A DNA stretch of 64,000 nucleotides, taken from positions 105,752 to 169,751 of the forward strand of contig QJNS01000173.1 of the NCBI GenBank assembly GCA_004154925.1. Direction: 5' to 3'. Each line of letters opens with the position of its first letter. Position 1 is the first letter of the stretch. Source of the stretch: Monosporascus cannonballus (Eukaryota > Ascomycota > Sordariomycetes > Xylariales). The notes beneath the pieces were generated by a model that saw only the letters and a list, made by a program, of their open reading frames with translations, made no database searches and was not told where the DNA came from. Below, piece after piece: positions 12,722-25,963 of the stretch. Made by a program: the position numbers and the translations under genes.

Positions 12722-15700
12722 ATGAAATCCGAAAAAAAATAACCTCGCCTTTTTCGCGAAAAGGTTCTTCGATAATTAAATACTATAAACGAACATATTT
12801 TTTAACTTAAAAAGAACAATAATAACTTTACGACGTCTTTTTAAACTGCTTATAAAAAGCTAGAAAAAAAGAAAAGGTTTTCGAAACCGAAAAACCTTTT
12901 CGAACGAATTAAATTATTTAACTAAATTTTACTAAAAAATTAGAAAAAGTTCTTAAATACCTTAAACCAGAACATTTAGACGGAACTTCGATCAAATTAT
13001 ATTTATTTTTACCTTAATGCCGAATATATTTCGGATATTATTTTAATCGATTAAGTATACTTATTACAGAAGTTAAATTCGTACTTAAACAATTTATCAA
13101 AAATAAAATTATTTAATATAAATCTGTGATTAACAAATATATTATTATATTAATCGAAAAATGAATGCTGGAAATAATATAAATATATAATAATTACAAA
13201 TAAGTTAAATACATATTAACGAATATTTTCAAAATAATAAATTAAAATATTAAAGCCGAAATACATATTTAATAATTACGATAAAAAGACTTCATATTTA
13301 ATTACGACAATACGTTCGTGTATTTAATCTTTAGATTAAATAAAGGATAAAAAGTATTAATAACTAAGTTTTTCGACGATCTAAAAAATACAAAAAAAAC
13401 ATTTTAAATTTAATTAGCCTAATTATTTATCGGATTATATTGTTATAATAATTAAAATTAATAATAAATGATACGTCTAGCGTATTAAAAGTATTAAAGG
13501 AAAAAAGAATAATAAATCCCGATATATAGTTAATACTAACGTTTTTTGGAATAATAATACTTTTTATAATACAGAACCAGAACCTATAGAACTTAAGACC
13601 ACTTATAGGAAAAACTAAAGCAAAACCAAATATTTCAATTATAACAAAATAGGATATAAGGCAGTATGGTATAAGATACCTAAAAAACCCCGTTAGGATA
13701 ACTGAAAACCCGTACCTAAAAATAATCTAAAAAGAAAACAAAAAAATAAAAGCAAATCTATTAATATAATTCGGCCCAAATACGTACCGGGCCTCACATA
13801 ACAAAAAAATTTAATAGTAAATACGCGAAACTAGGAAACTAACTTAACAATTATCGCGAATATAACAAAAAGAATTATAAAAAATAATTACGCGAATATT
13901 AGGATTGGACAAAAGAAGTCTATCCCGAAATCTTTAATCTATACGACAAAAAAGATGTTATATATTATCGTCGACGAAAGTATTCTCATTACGAAAAATA
14001 AAAACAATATATTTACGGACGGATTATCCGTATATATTATAAAGGATTCGATTTCCTAAACGAAATCGAAAATAATAAAAACAATAAATATTAATATCAA
14101 TATCTTTAACTTATAGCTTTAAAAAATAATATTTACCAATTAATTAAGGCAAAAAGCCGGCCTGAAAAAAATGCCTACAGAAAAACCGTTTTTATTATTA
14201 TAAATAATATAATTACTAAATAAAAATTTATTCCAGTATATAATAAAACAATATTACTAGAAAGCTATTACAGATTTTCATTTTTAATTAATATTTATCA
14301 TAAACCTCAATAAAAAAAGTCATTAAAAATATTTTAGTTTATAAGCGAACTTTGGAACGATAATTAATATAACGCATAATAATATACGTTCGAAACTAAA
14401 AAAAAACTAATTTATTTAATAAAAAGAATTATAACCAAATTAAAAATATTTAATATAGCTCGAAACAATAATACGATAACAATAACGATAAATATAATAA
14501 CTTAACGCATTATATATAAAAGCATATATAAAATTCGACAAATTCGAACAAAAATTTAAAAAAAAGTTATTTATAAAAAAGTTGGAAAATAACGAAACTC
14601 TAAAAAATTAGAAAGAACTTTTTAAAAAGGCTTTAAACGCGACGATAAAAGCCGTTAATAACTTTATTACTTTGGATATATGAATTGGAATGTATTAGTA
14701 TACTGCAATAATGGAATACGGAATTTTAGACGGAAATTATATCGTACTAAATATAATTAATAGGTTTAAACTATTATAGAAATACATATTAAAACCTTAT
14801 ACAGTAATAAATGTCGAAAGTTAGAAATTCGCTTACGATAACGAGAAAGTTATACGCGAAATTAATCACTTCGAAATTTTTATCTAAAAATAATATTAAA
14901 TAATTAATTTTAATATCTTTTTATTTAAGAAGTACGATATAATCTTTGGATTATTAGAGATATTCCAGTACGAAATTTTAATTAACGGAAAAACTAGCCA
15001 GGTAAAAACCGCCTTATATTTTATTAACGCATAAAAAATAAAATTTTAACATTGAATCGAAAATAACGATAAATATGAGCATAAAAATACGACACAAACC
15101 TTATGATCTAAAAGAACAAAACATAAAAAGAATATTAAAGAAAAATATAACGTATCGTTATTATTATCAAAATAATACTAAAGCAATTAAATAATAATTT
15201 AAAACGACAGCCTTAAAAGCTAGAAAAATCTAATTAATATATTACTATAATACTACTAATATAAACAACTTTTTAGAAAAAAGCTTAATACAAAACTATT
15301 AGAATATAATAAATAGAATTATGAAATAATTTTCAAAAAAAAGAATTTCGACGAAATTTTACACCATTTATAATCTTAATAAAAATAAATTACGCGCTTT
15401 TAGAAAATATCTAAAAGGTCGATTATTAAATAGATAAATTTAACCTTCAAAATTATTAACAAGATATCTAATATTTTTCGTACCAAAAAAACGAAAAGTT
15501 ACAACTTATAGTTAATTATCAATAATTAAATAATACTATTATTAAAGATCGAATATTATTATCTCTAATTACAGAAATAAAAAACCTACTTTACGGAGCC
15601 TAATAGTTTATAATATTCGATTTTAAAAATAAATATAGCTTTATTAAAATTAAAAAAGAATATAAATAAAAAATAACTTTTAAAACGAAATACGGATTAT

Positions 15701-18070
15701 TCGAGTATTTAATTATATTAATAAAATTTACAACGTACTATAGTTCTCTAACGGATAATTAATTATATATTACGATAATATCTCAATATCTTCGTCGTTT
15801 CCTATTTCGACGACATTTTCATTTTTTTAAAAGCGAAAGAAATATATTTAAAATTTATTTATAAAATTCTTTAAGCTTTATAAAACGTAAGGCTGCTTAT
15901 TAACATAAAAACGAATTAATTTTACATACAAAAAATAAAATATCTAAGATATATTATTTTTTTAGAATATATTAGGATAAACATTAAAAAAATTGTTAAA
16001 GTTATAAAATAATAAATATTGATAAAAATTAAGAAAATATAGATATTCTTTAAATTCGCCAAATATAATACAAAGTTCATTGAGAATAGCAATAAAATAA
16101 TTATACATTTAATTAACCTTACGAAAAAGAAAATTCAAATAAACGCTAAAAATAAAAAAGACGTTTTAGGATATTAAAGATTCAATTATTAGCAAACTAA
16201 TTTTAAATTATATACGATTTAATACGTTTTGTTAAGTTAAAAACTGATACTTCGAATTACGCATTAAACGTAATAATCGGATAACGAAATAATTAAAACA
16301 AATTATATCTTATTATATTCTTTTTATATAAATTAAAAGAATTTGACTTTAATTACGTTATTCTAAATAAAAAAAAATATACGGCCATTATTATAGCTTT
16401 TTAAAAATTCAAATATTTCTTAAAAGAAAATTTGTATTAAGTTAAGATTTACACGGATTATTAAAATTTTACCCGATTTATTAAGACTAAAAAATTTATA
16501 AACTAATAATTTTGTTATACGAAAAAATTAATAAATTTCGATTTCGTTATTATCTATAAGAAAGGTTTAGAAAACGGCAAAATCGATATTTTAAATAGGT
16601 AACTAAATTTCGAAAAAAGGTTGGTTAAAATTAGCTACATAATTTTTAATACTATTACAAAAGGATGTTTACGCCCGTAACAAATTACGACAATACTAAT
16701 AACACCCAGCAATATATATCACAAAATTTAATAATATAATAATAATCTCTAAGAAAACTAAAAAACGAACAAAATAAAAACTCTACAAAATACCAAAAGG
16801 ATTAAATACGAAATATATACCAATATCAGCAATATAAACATCTAAAAATTTACAAAATCTTAAAACAGTTTCGACGTATATATTCGTTTTTTAAAACAAA
16901 ATTAATAATACAAAAAATAGTTTAATAATATAATATTTGCGCCAGAATAAAAGCTCGACGATATAAACATTACGGAAAATTACAACTATTACTAATTACA
17001 AAATAACTATAATACTTAATTATATTCGATTTTATCATCAAATTTCTTATCTTAAAGGACCCCGTTGCAATGTTATATAACGATTATATTTTCGTAATCG
17101 TAAATCCATTTATAAAATTTCCCTTTTTCTTATTATATTATAAAGATATAACCGCCGTACAAATAATATATATTTTTTGATATATTTTTAATATATACGA
17201 GTTAGTCATAGAAATTAATTTAAATAGAAATTTAATATTTGTATTTAAATTTTAATAAGGCCGTATAATATAAATTAGCTTAAATTATAAGTTATTTAGC
17301 GTTTTTAAACTATAAATAAATAAATAAAATGAATCAAATTTTAGAAACTTACTTATAATATTATATTAATTACGAACAAAATAACTGCGTTGAAAGTTGC
17401 TAATCGTATAACTGATTTATAATACCAGTTACTATAAAAGCATCAAAATAATATCTATAAACGCAAACTTTGATTTTATTCTAAAGGTTTACAAAAAAAA
17501 TACGCAATAACAGTTCAATCAATATCAAAACAATTTTTATATCGGAATAATTACAATAAGTACATCAAAAAATAAAAACAGAATTAAATTTCGTACGTAA
17601 CCAGATAAGTAAATATTACAATCAAAAGAAGTTGAAAAGATTAACTTTTAAAAAAGGGAAAATAATTTTTTTAGCTACATAACATATTTAAACAAAATAG
17701 CCTAATAAAAAACTTAATTTTAAATATATCGGTCTATATAAAATTGCTAAAACAAAATCTTAAAAAATAATTACCAACTAAAACTTTTACTAAAAGGTAG
17801 ATTCTATCTAATTCTTTACGTTTTCTTATTCGAATTAATAACTGATATAATTAAAGTATATATAGTACAAAATAACGTAAAAATTAAAAACAAATAAACA
17901 TATAAGATTGAAAAAAATTCTCAATATACGAAAATAAAACGGATTTACCTATTACCTAATTAAATAAAAAAAGTACCCGAATTTCGAAAATACTAGAAAT
18001 CTGTCAAAAATCTTATTAACGCCTAGCGTTTATTAAAAAGCTTTTACTAGTAATGGAAATTCTTTTAAAA
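12722..18070 (+). pseudogene. Decayed gag-pol polyprotein of copy 2
   Basis: Starts at an intact ATG (12,722) followed by a Lys/Glu-rich stretch and an early TAA. The gag region extends to about 13,400. An RT motif equivalent to DYRQLN is at about 15,511, the catalytic box reads YFDD at about 15,805, the integrase core lies at about 17,020-17,260 and the chromodomain at 17,885-18,040. All are interrupted by RIP stops. Unlike copies 1, 3 and 4, pol runs almost straight into the 3' LTR (18,084): the roughly 600-bp tail with the opposite-strand frame is absent. Confidence 0.82.
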
Positions 18071-18083
18071 AAAATGTTCTAAT

Positions 18084-18465
18084 TGTTACAACCCAACAAG
18101 CTTCGGCCTTAAGAAACGGTTAGACAAGGATTATACGGGCCACCTCCTAGGTTACGTAATAGTAATCACTGCCAAACTAATAATTATCAGTAATTAAAGA
18201 TAATCCTAAGTAATTATGATTATCACCGGCTACGTAATGATAAGTAATTAAGCCAAAAAAGATATATACGTTTATTATTTCTATAGTTTAAATAGTACTA
18301 GTTTATAATAAATTACTTATTAATACTAATCGTTTGTAAAATATCTTTGGTATTACGAAATATAATACGTTATTATATTAATTGCTTAAAATTCTACGAT
18401 ATTTCTACTAATATAAACTCGTACGATTAAGGTTTAATAATTAGTTGAACCGTTTAACCGTTATA
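18084..18465 (+). repeat. LTR D, shared by copies 2 and 3
   Basis: 382 bp, from TGTTACAACC to CCGTTATA. U3 is of the same type as LTRs A, B and E, with degenerate GTGATC iterations. It is the 3' LTR of copy 2 and at the same time the 5' LTR of copy 3. Confidence 0.85.
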
Positions 18466-21400
18466 CGTTATAAGTTTTTATTTAATAATATCGTTAAACT
18501 CTAAGCAATATCGCCGAAAATATGTTTATCAGTAAATAGTTCGAATAACCTATATATTAGGTCTCTAATAACTCGGACATTAAAATAAAATCTAAAAAAA
18601 CAAAAAACAACTTCGTCTTTTTCGTAAAAAAGTTTTTCAACGTTTGAATATTATAAACGAACGTATCTTTTAGCTTGAAAAAGATAATAATAACCTTAAG
18701 ACGTCTCTGAGCCGTCTATAAAAAGCTTAAGAGAAAAAAAAGCTCCCGAAATCGAAAAACCTTTTCGAACGAGCCAGATTATTTAGTTAAATTCTACTAA
18801 AAAAGTAGAAAAAATCCTTAAATTCTTTAAACTAGAACTTTTCGACGGAATTTCGATTAAGCTATAACTGTTTTTATCTTAATACCAAACATACTTTGAG
18901 TACTTTCTTATTCGACTAATTACGCCTATTGTAAGAATCGAATTCGCAATCGGACAATTTACCGGAAACGCAGCCACTTAATTTAAGCCCGCTATAAAAA
19001 AATACGTTATCTTACCAATCGAAAAACGAAACTCGGAAATAATATAAATATATAACGATTACGAATAATTTGAATAAATATTAACGAAAACTTTCAAAAT
19101 AATAAACGAAAAAATAAAGACTAAAATACAAATTTAGTAATTACGACAAAAAGAATTAATATCTAGTTACGGCAGCACATTCGTTTAATTAGCATTTAAA
19201 CTGAATTAAAAATAAAAAATATTAATAACTAAATTTTTTGATAACCTAAAAAAAATAAAAAAGAAACCTTTTTAAATTTGATTGCCCTAATTATTTATCG
19301 AAATATATCACGATAATAATTAAGCTCGACGATCAACAATACGCCTAGCGCATTAAAGGTATTAAAAAAATAATAAACTCCGATATACGGCTAATATTAA
19401 CGTTTTTCAACGCAATAATATTTCTTACGATACAGAACTAGAACTTATAAAGCTTAAAGTTATTTATAGAAAAAACTGGAGCCAGATCAAATATTTTAAT
19501 TACAACAAAATAGAGCATAAGATAGCAGAATAAAAAATACCTAAAAAGCTTTGCTAGGATAATTGAAAACCTGTACTCAAAAAATAATCTAAAGAAAATC
19601 AAAAAAACAAAAGCAAATCTCTTAACATAATTCGGCCTAAATACCTACTCGGTTCCTCATAACGAAAAGTTCAACAAAGAATACAAAAGCTAGAAAGCGA
19701 ATTTAACAAATATCGCGAGTATAATAAGAAATACTACAGAGATAGTTATGCGAATACCAGAATTAAACAGAAAAAGTTTATCTCGAAACCTCTGATCAAT
19801 ACGGTAAAATGCATGCCATATATTGTCGACGACAAAAATATCCCGATTACGAAAAATAAAAACAGTACATTTACGAACGGATTACTCGTATATATTTATA
19901 AGAGATTCGATTTTTTAAATAGGATCGAAAATAACAAAAACGATAAATAATAATATAAACATTTTCGATCTATAACCCTAAAAGATATTCATTAATTGGC
20001 CGAAATAAACAGCTAGCTCGAAAAAATATAATACTTATAAAAAGATTTTTTTTATTACGCACAATATAACTATTCAATGAAAAAGAAATTAATGCAATAT
20101 ATAATAAAAAAAGCTTTACTAAAAAATTATTACAAAGTTATATTTTCAATTAGTATCTGTTGTCGACCTTAACGGAAAAAAAGCTATTAAGAAAAAAATA
20201 CGTTAATTTACGGACGAAATATGGAACGATAATTAGTATAACTCATAATAAAATATAATCGAAATTATAAAAAACAATTTACCTAATAAAAAATTATAAT
20301 AAAATTAAGAATAACTAATATAATTCGAAAGAAAGTAAGCCGATAATGATAATAAATATAACAACGTAACGCACTATATATAAAAATAAAGACAAAATTC
20401 GACAAACTCAAAAAAGAATTTTAAAAATATTTCTTATAAAAAGCCGAAAAGGTGCGAAATCTAAAGAAATTAAAAAAAAACTTCTAAAAAAGGCTTTAAA
20501 CGCGACAATAAAAGCTGTCAATAATCTTATCACTTTGGACATACGAATTAAAATGCACTGGTACACCGTATTAGTAAATTACGAAACTTTAGGCGAAAAT
20601 TACATTACACTAAATATAATTAATAGGTTTAAACTGCTATAGAAATATAAGTTAAAACCTTATATTACGACAAATATAGAAAATCAAAAATTCACTTACG
20701 ATAACGGGAAAATTATACGCGAAATTAATTACCTCGAGGTTTTTATGCAAAAACGATATTAAATATTTAATTTCGATATCGTTCTATTTGAAAATTATAA
20801 TATAATCTTAAAATTACCATAAATACGCTAATATAGAATTTTGGTTAATAAAAGAACTAACTGAATAAAATTGTCTTTATACTTTATTAACGAATAAAAA
20901 AAGAAAATTAAGATTTCGACATTCGATTAGAAATAACAACGAATGCAGACATAAAGCCATAACAAAAACCTTATTACCTAAAGGGACAAAACATAAAAAA
21001 ATAAGCATCAAAAAAATACGACATATCGTTATTACTATTAAAACGAAACTAAAGCAACTATATAACGATTTAAAATAATAGCCTCAAAATTCAAAAACTT
21101 TAATTAATATATTATTATAATATCATCGATATAAGAAACTTTTTAAGAAAAACCGTAATACGAAATTATTAAAATATAACAAATAAAATCATAAAATAGT
21201 TCTTAAAAAAGGATCTTCGACGAAGTTTTATCCTATTTATAATCTTAATAGGAACGAATTACGCGCTTTTAAAAAATATCTAAAAAGTCGGTTATAAAAA
21301 AATGGATTCGACTTTCGAAATTACAAACAAAATATCTAATATTTTTCGTATCTAAAAAAAAATAAAAAATTACGACTTATAGTTAATTATTAATAACTAA

Positions 21401-21977
21401 ACGATATTATTATTAAAAATCGAATATTATTACCTTAAATTACGGAAATAAAAAATCGATTTTACAAAACCAAATACTTTATAGCATTCGATCTTAGAAA
21501 TAAATACGATCTTATTAAAATTAAAAAGAGATATAAATAAAAAACAACTTTTAAAACAAAATACGGATTATTTAAGTATTTAATTATATTAATAGAATTT
21601 ATAAATATGTTAACAGCCTTCTAACAAATAATTAATTACGTATTATGAAAATATCTCGATATTTTTATTATATGCTATCTCGACGATATTCTTATTTTTA
21701 AAAAACAGAAAAAATATATACAGGATGCGTTTATAAAATCCTTTAAACTTTATAAAACGCAAAGTTATTTATTAGCGCAGAAAATGGTTAATTTTACGTA
21801 TAAACAACAAAATATCGAAAATATATTATTTTCTTAGAATATATTAAAATAAACATTTAAAAAAATCGCTGCAGTTACAAAATAACAAACGCTAATAATA
21901 ATTAAAAAAGTACAGGTATTTTTTAAATTCGCCAACTATTATAGGAAATTTATTCGAAACTTTAGCAGAATAATTAT

Positions 21978-22414
21978 TGTTACAGGAACAGGGGTTCCTG
22001 TCTCGAGGAGACCAACCTTTAAGGCCTAGCGCGGACTTGTCACGGCTAAACGCCGGACGAACGGCTTGGCCCTTAAGATGAGCTAGTTGATCTAGGTGAT
22101 CTAAGTGATCTGGACCAGATCACATAGATCACATAGATCACATAGATCCACGACACACTCACTTTGGGGATTGGGATATATAATAAATCGGTCTCTCATG
22201 TAAATAGCACCTACTTAGTTTTCGCTCCTTAGCTATCAATCTAAGCTCTTAGTCTAGAGGCAACTGCACCGTTCTCTGATTGAGGGAAGAGTCTTTAAAT
22301 CTCTTTAACGAACGAACCATTGAATCATTCCTCGCCCTATTGTTACCTGCAAATCAAGACCCCATTTCGGATACTGCTCATACCTCCAGGTGGATGTATG
22401 ACAGGTTCGTTACA
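21978..22414. mobile_element. Solo LTR of a second family, not RIP-mutated
   Basis: 437 bp beginning TGTTACAGG and ending TTCGTTACA, flanked by the direct repeat ATTAT at 21,973-21,977 and 22,415-22,419. Base composition is normal, unlike the surrounding copy 3. It contains a TATATAATAAA box at about 22,170 and a long palindrome at 22,089-22,139. No interior or partner LTR is present, so it is a solo LTR or a short LTR-only element. The clean insertion into already AT-shifted DNA indicates arrival after RIP of the host copy, or escape from RIP as too short or single. Confidence 0.88.
22089..22149. repeat. 51-bp near-perfect palindrome plus 9-bp tandem repeats
   Basis: Arms 22,089-22,113 and 22,115-22,139 are reverse complements with two mismatches around a single A at 22,114. 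The right arm is made of the 9-bp unit AGATCACAT, three times from 22,117, followed by a partial unit. This puts iterated GTGATC/GATCAC sites in the LTR's presumptive U3. Confidence 0.9.
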
Positions 22415-24309
22415 ATTATATCTTTAACGAATCTTACGAAAAAAAATTTTAAATAAACGTTCGAAACTAAAAAAACGTTTTAAGATATTAAAAATACGAT
22501 TACTAACAAGCTAATATTAATTATGTACGATTTAATACGCTTCGTTAAGCTAAAAACCGATATTTCGAATTACGCGTTAAACATAATAATTAAATAATGA
22601 AATAATTAAAGCAAATTATACCTTATTATATTTTTTAAATATAAATTAAAAAAAACTATATTTAATTATAATATTTTGAAAATTTAAATACTTCTTAAAA
22701 GAAAACTTATACCAGATTAAAGTTTATACGGATTATTAAAATTTTACCCGTTTTATTACGATTAAAAAATTTACAGAATAGTAATTTTATTACGCAAAGA
22801 AATTAACGAATTTTAATTTAGCTATTATTTATAAAAAGGGCTTAAAAACGGCAAAGCCGATATTTTAAGCAGATAACCAAATTTCGAAAAAGAAATTGGT
22901 TAAAATTAACTATATAATTTTTGATATTATTATAAAAAAGTATTTACGCCTACGACAAATTTCAATAATTCGGGCATTATCCTTTGATATATATAAGAAA
23001 ATCTAATAATATAATAACGGTTTTTTAAAAAATTAAAAAAAACAAAATACAAATTCTAGTAAAATATTAGAAAAGCTTATTACGAAATATATACGAATAT
23101 TAGTTATACAAATATTCAGGGATTTATAAAACCTAAAACGGCTTTAACGTACATATTTTTTTCTTAAAATGAAATTAATAATACAGAAAATCATATAACA
23201 ATACAATATTTACGCCAGAATAAAGGCTCGACGATATAAGCTATATAAAAAGTTACAGCCACTACCAGTCGTAAAATAACCATAATATTTAGTTACATTC
23301 GATTTTATTATCAAACTTTCTATATTAAAAGATTTAATTACAAAAATATATTACGACAGTATTTTCGTAATCGTCGATCGATTTACGAAATTTTCTTATT
23401 TTTTATTAAACCACGAAAATACAAACGCCGAACAAATAATATATATTTTTTCAGATATATCTTTTATATATACGAATTCTTAATAAACATTATCTTAAAT
23501 AAAGAATTAATTATCGGTATTTAAATTTTAGTTTAGCTTTATAATATAAATCGACTTAAATTACAAATTATTTAACGTATTTAAACCTTAAATAAATAAA
23601 TAAATAAAACCAACAAATCAAATTTTAAAATTCTATCTACGATATTATATTAATTACGAATATAATAATTAAGTTAAAAAATTATTAATCGTATAACTAG
23701 CCTATAATACCAGCTATTACTAAAATATTAAAATAATATCTACGAATACGAACTTTAATTTTATTTTAGAAATTTATAAAAAAAGTACGCGATAACGGCT
23801 AAATTAATATTAAAATAATTCTTACGTTAAAACAATTACGACAGATATATTAAAAAATAAAAACAGAAATAAAATTCGTACGAAATTAAATAAGCAAATA
23901 TTATAACTAAAAAGTTAAAAAAAATTAATTTTCGAAAAGGGAAAAATGGTTTTTTAAATTACAAAAAACATATAAACAAAATAACCTAGAAAAAAACTCG
24001 ATTTTAAATATATCGGCCTATATAAAATTGCTAAGAAAATCTTAGAAAACAATAAATAATTAGAATTTTTACCAAAGGTCAAATTTTATCTAATTTTTTA
24101 CCTTTTTTTATTCGAATTAGCAGCGGATATAATCAAAGTATATACGGCACAAAACAACGTAAAAATGGAAAACGAATAAATATATAAGATAAAAAAATTT
24201 CGATATATAGAAACAAAACGGATTTACTTAATATTTAATTAAGTAAAAAAAGCACTCGGACTCCGAAAATATCTAAAAACTTGCCAAAAATTTTATTAGC
24301 GCTCAGCGT

Positions 24310-24907
24310 CTATTAAAAAACTTTTACTAATAACGACGGGCGAGTTCCAGTTAACAATCGACCAATTAATAGCCGGGATATCGGGCTAGCCGGCCGCGGC
24401 CTACGTTAACGTAATAGCTGTAACGGCAGTCTCCAGTTATTTTTATTTCTAACGTTTTTATTCTTCCAATTCGTCTAATAACTAAAACTTACGCTATATC
24501 ATAATAATATCCTTTAAACGAATTAACGCTTTTTATTAACGTAACAAATAAAACGAAAAAAAAATTATTTATTTTTTTCTAATAATAACGTTAAATTTTT
24601 AAATAAAGCCGTTAAAACTTTAATAATCGCTTTTTAACAAACGTTTCCTTACGTTCTAAACGTTAATACTTTCGACGAATATTTTGCAAAAAAAAAAAAA
24701 AAGCAATACGCCGATATTATCGCAGGACCGACTTCGATTAATATATTTCTTATACCTTAAAACATTTTCTATTATTTCATACTTTATATTTTTCGAAATA
24801 TAATAAAAACAAAATATAACTTCGTACTCGAATTCGTTAAAAGCTTATACGAAATTAACATAATAAACGGTAGAAAAACGAAAAATATAACAAATCTTAG
24901 AAATACG
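24310..24907 (-). pseudogene. Opposite-strand Zn2Cys6-like/coiled-coil frame, copy 3
   Basis: On the minus strand the six metal-ligand positions are spaced exactly as C-x2-C-x6-C-x8-C-x2-C-x6-C. Positions 1 (TGT, 24,809-24,811) and 6 (TGC, 24,722-24,724) are still cysteine; the four between are TAT (Tyr), the RIP product of TGT. A long A/T homopolymer near 24,690 and stops interrupt the rest. Limits are projected from copy 4. Confidence 0.55.
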
Positions 24908-25006
24908 AAACGACATAATTAAAAACAAAAAAAGAAAATGGATTACTTATTAAACGGAGAAAAGGGGAAAAAATTTAAAGGCAAGATTTTTAGAAAAAAA
25001 CGATCG

Positions 25007-25391
25007 TATTACGACCTAATAAGCTTTGGCTTTAAGAAACGGTCAAATAAGGATTATACGGGCCACTCCTCGAGTTGCGTAACAGTAATTATTGCTAAGC
25101 TAATAATTATTAGTAATTAAAGATAATCTTAAGTAATTGTAATTATTATTAGTTACGTAATTATAAGTGCTTAAGCTAAGAAAAAAAATATATACGCTTA
25201 TTATTTCCATAATCTAAATAGTATTAGCTTGCAATAAACCTTTTATTAATACTAATCATTCGTAAAATACCCTTGGTATTACCAGACGTAATACGTTACT
25301 GTATCTATTGCTTAGAATCCCACGATACTCCTGCCAACATAAACCCGTACGACTAAGGTTTAATAGTTGGTTAAACACTCTAGTCATCATA
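25007..25391 (+). repeat. LTR E, 3' LTR of the copy 2-3 array
   Basis: 385 bp, beginning TATTACGACC (from TGTTACGACC) and ending near CATCATA. The left half is AT-shifted; the right 100 bp keep many C and G, for example around ATCCCACGATACTCC. Confidence 0.8.
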
Positions 25392-25740
25392 GTAAAGAAA
25401 AGTTTCGAAAGCTTATAAAATAATTTATATTAAGTATATAGGAATTAATAAAATGCTAAATATTGTTAAAAACGTTAAAACTTAAAAAAACACTAATAAA
25501 AATAATTAAAACAATGCCTAATATCTATATATTTAAAAATAAAATTATCGAACATATTAAATAATAATGAAATATTTTAAATTAATAATAAATTATAATT
25601 AACTTAATCGTAATTATTTTACGCAATTAAAATACGGGACTTATAATTATTACAATTAGATTAATTGCGAAAAAAGGTTGTATAAAAATAAAAAATGATA
25701 ATTGTTAATTAGAATTAAGCTTTAAAGAGCTGTAACTAGG
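25392..25740. other. AT-rich spacer between the plus-strand array and flanking unique DNA
   Basis: AT-rich DNA with RIP-like composition but no recognised repeat. The change to normal composition at about 25,730 is abrupt. It may be a remnant of another repeat, or unique DNA reached by RIP leakage. Confidence 0.5.
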
Positions 25741-25963
25741 AAACTCTCTATGTACTGTAAGCGCGCCAGAACAAGGTTTTTCCAGAGTGCTATGTAACTT
25801 AATAACTAACACAGCTACCTCTATTCCATGACAGCTAGTATTTTGGGGATTCGTCAACCAAATCGTTCTGGTCGCGAAGATACTTGTGACGTGACAATGA
25901 CATTTCCCCTGACAGGAAGGGATTAATTCTCAATAGGCTTCCGCCCCGGGTCCAATCCCGGGA
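25741..25963 (-). pseudogene. Detached 3' end and flank of the interrupted gene
   Basis: GC-normal DNA to the left of copy 4. The frame ending in ..SVEVP at 32,848-32,853 continues across the duplication as GLDPGRKPIEN then TAA (25,923-25,925). The remainder to 25,741 would be its 3' flank. Confidence 0.5.

Larger units (their letters stand above)
18585..24370 (+). pseudogene. Decayed gag-pol polyprotein of copy 3, interrupted by a solo LTR
   Basis: The start codon position reads ATA (18,585). Gag lies to about 19,250, the DYRQLN equivalent at about 21,382, the YLDD box intact at about 21,672, the integrase core with IYYDSIFVIVDRFTKFSYFL at about 23,290-23,560, and the chromodomain at about 24,170-24,320. 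The frame is heavily stopped. A 437-bp solo LTR plus a 5-bp duplication separates RT from RNase H at 21,978-22,419. Removing it restores collinearity with copy 1. After correcting for it, the interior (about 6,099 bp) matches copies 1 and 4 in length. Confidence 0.85.
12290..25391 (+). mobile_element. Chromovirus copies 2 and 3 in tandem sharing one LTR
   Basis: LTR C (12,290-12,602), interior 2 (12,603-18,083), LTR D (18,084-18,465), interior 3 (18,466-25,006) and LTR E (25,007-25,391) run head to tail with only three LTRs for two interiors. That is the outcome expected of recombination between LTRs, or of insertion into an LTR. GTAAA occurs at 12,285-12,289 and again at 25,392-25,396, so the pair may have been inserted or propagated as a unit. 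However, LTR C does not begin with TG, so its left edge is uncertain. Interior 3 also contains a foreign solo LTR. Confidence 0.7.

Noticed and set aside
24938..25120. 60-codon plus frame crossing into LTR E
   Set aside because: It spans the polypurine/LTR junction of copy 3 and is not conserved in the other copies.
25941..25963. T-loop-like GGGTCCAATCCC beside the copy 4 insertion, suggesting Pol III-directed integration
   Set aside because: The loop lacks the TTC core, no cloverleaf fits upstream, and the segment reads in frame as the end of the interrupted gene.
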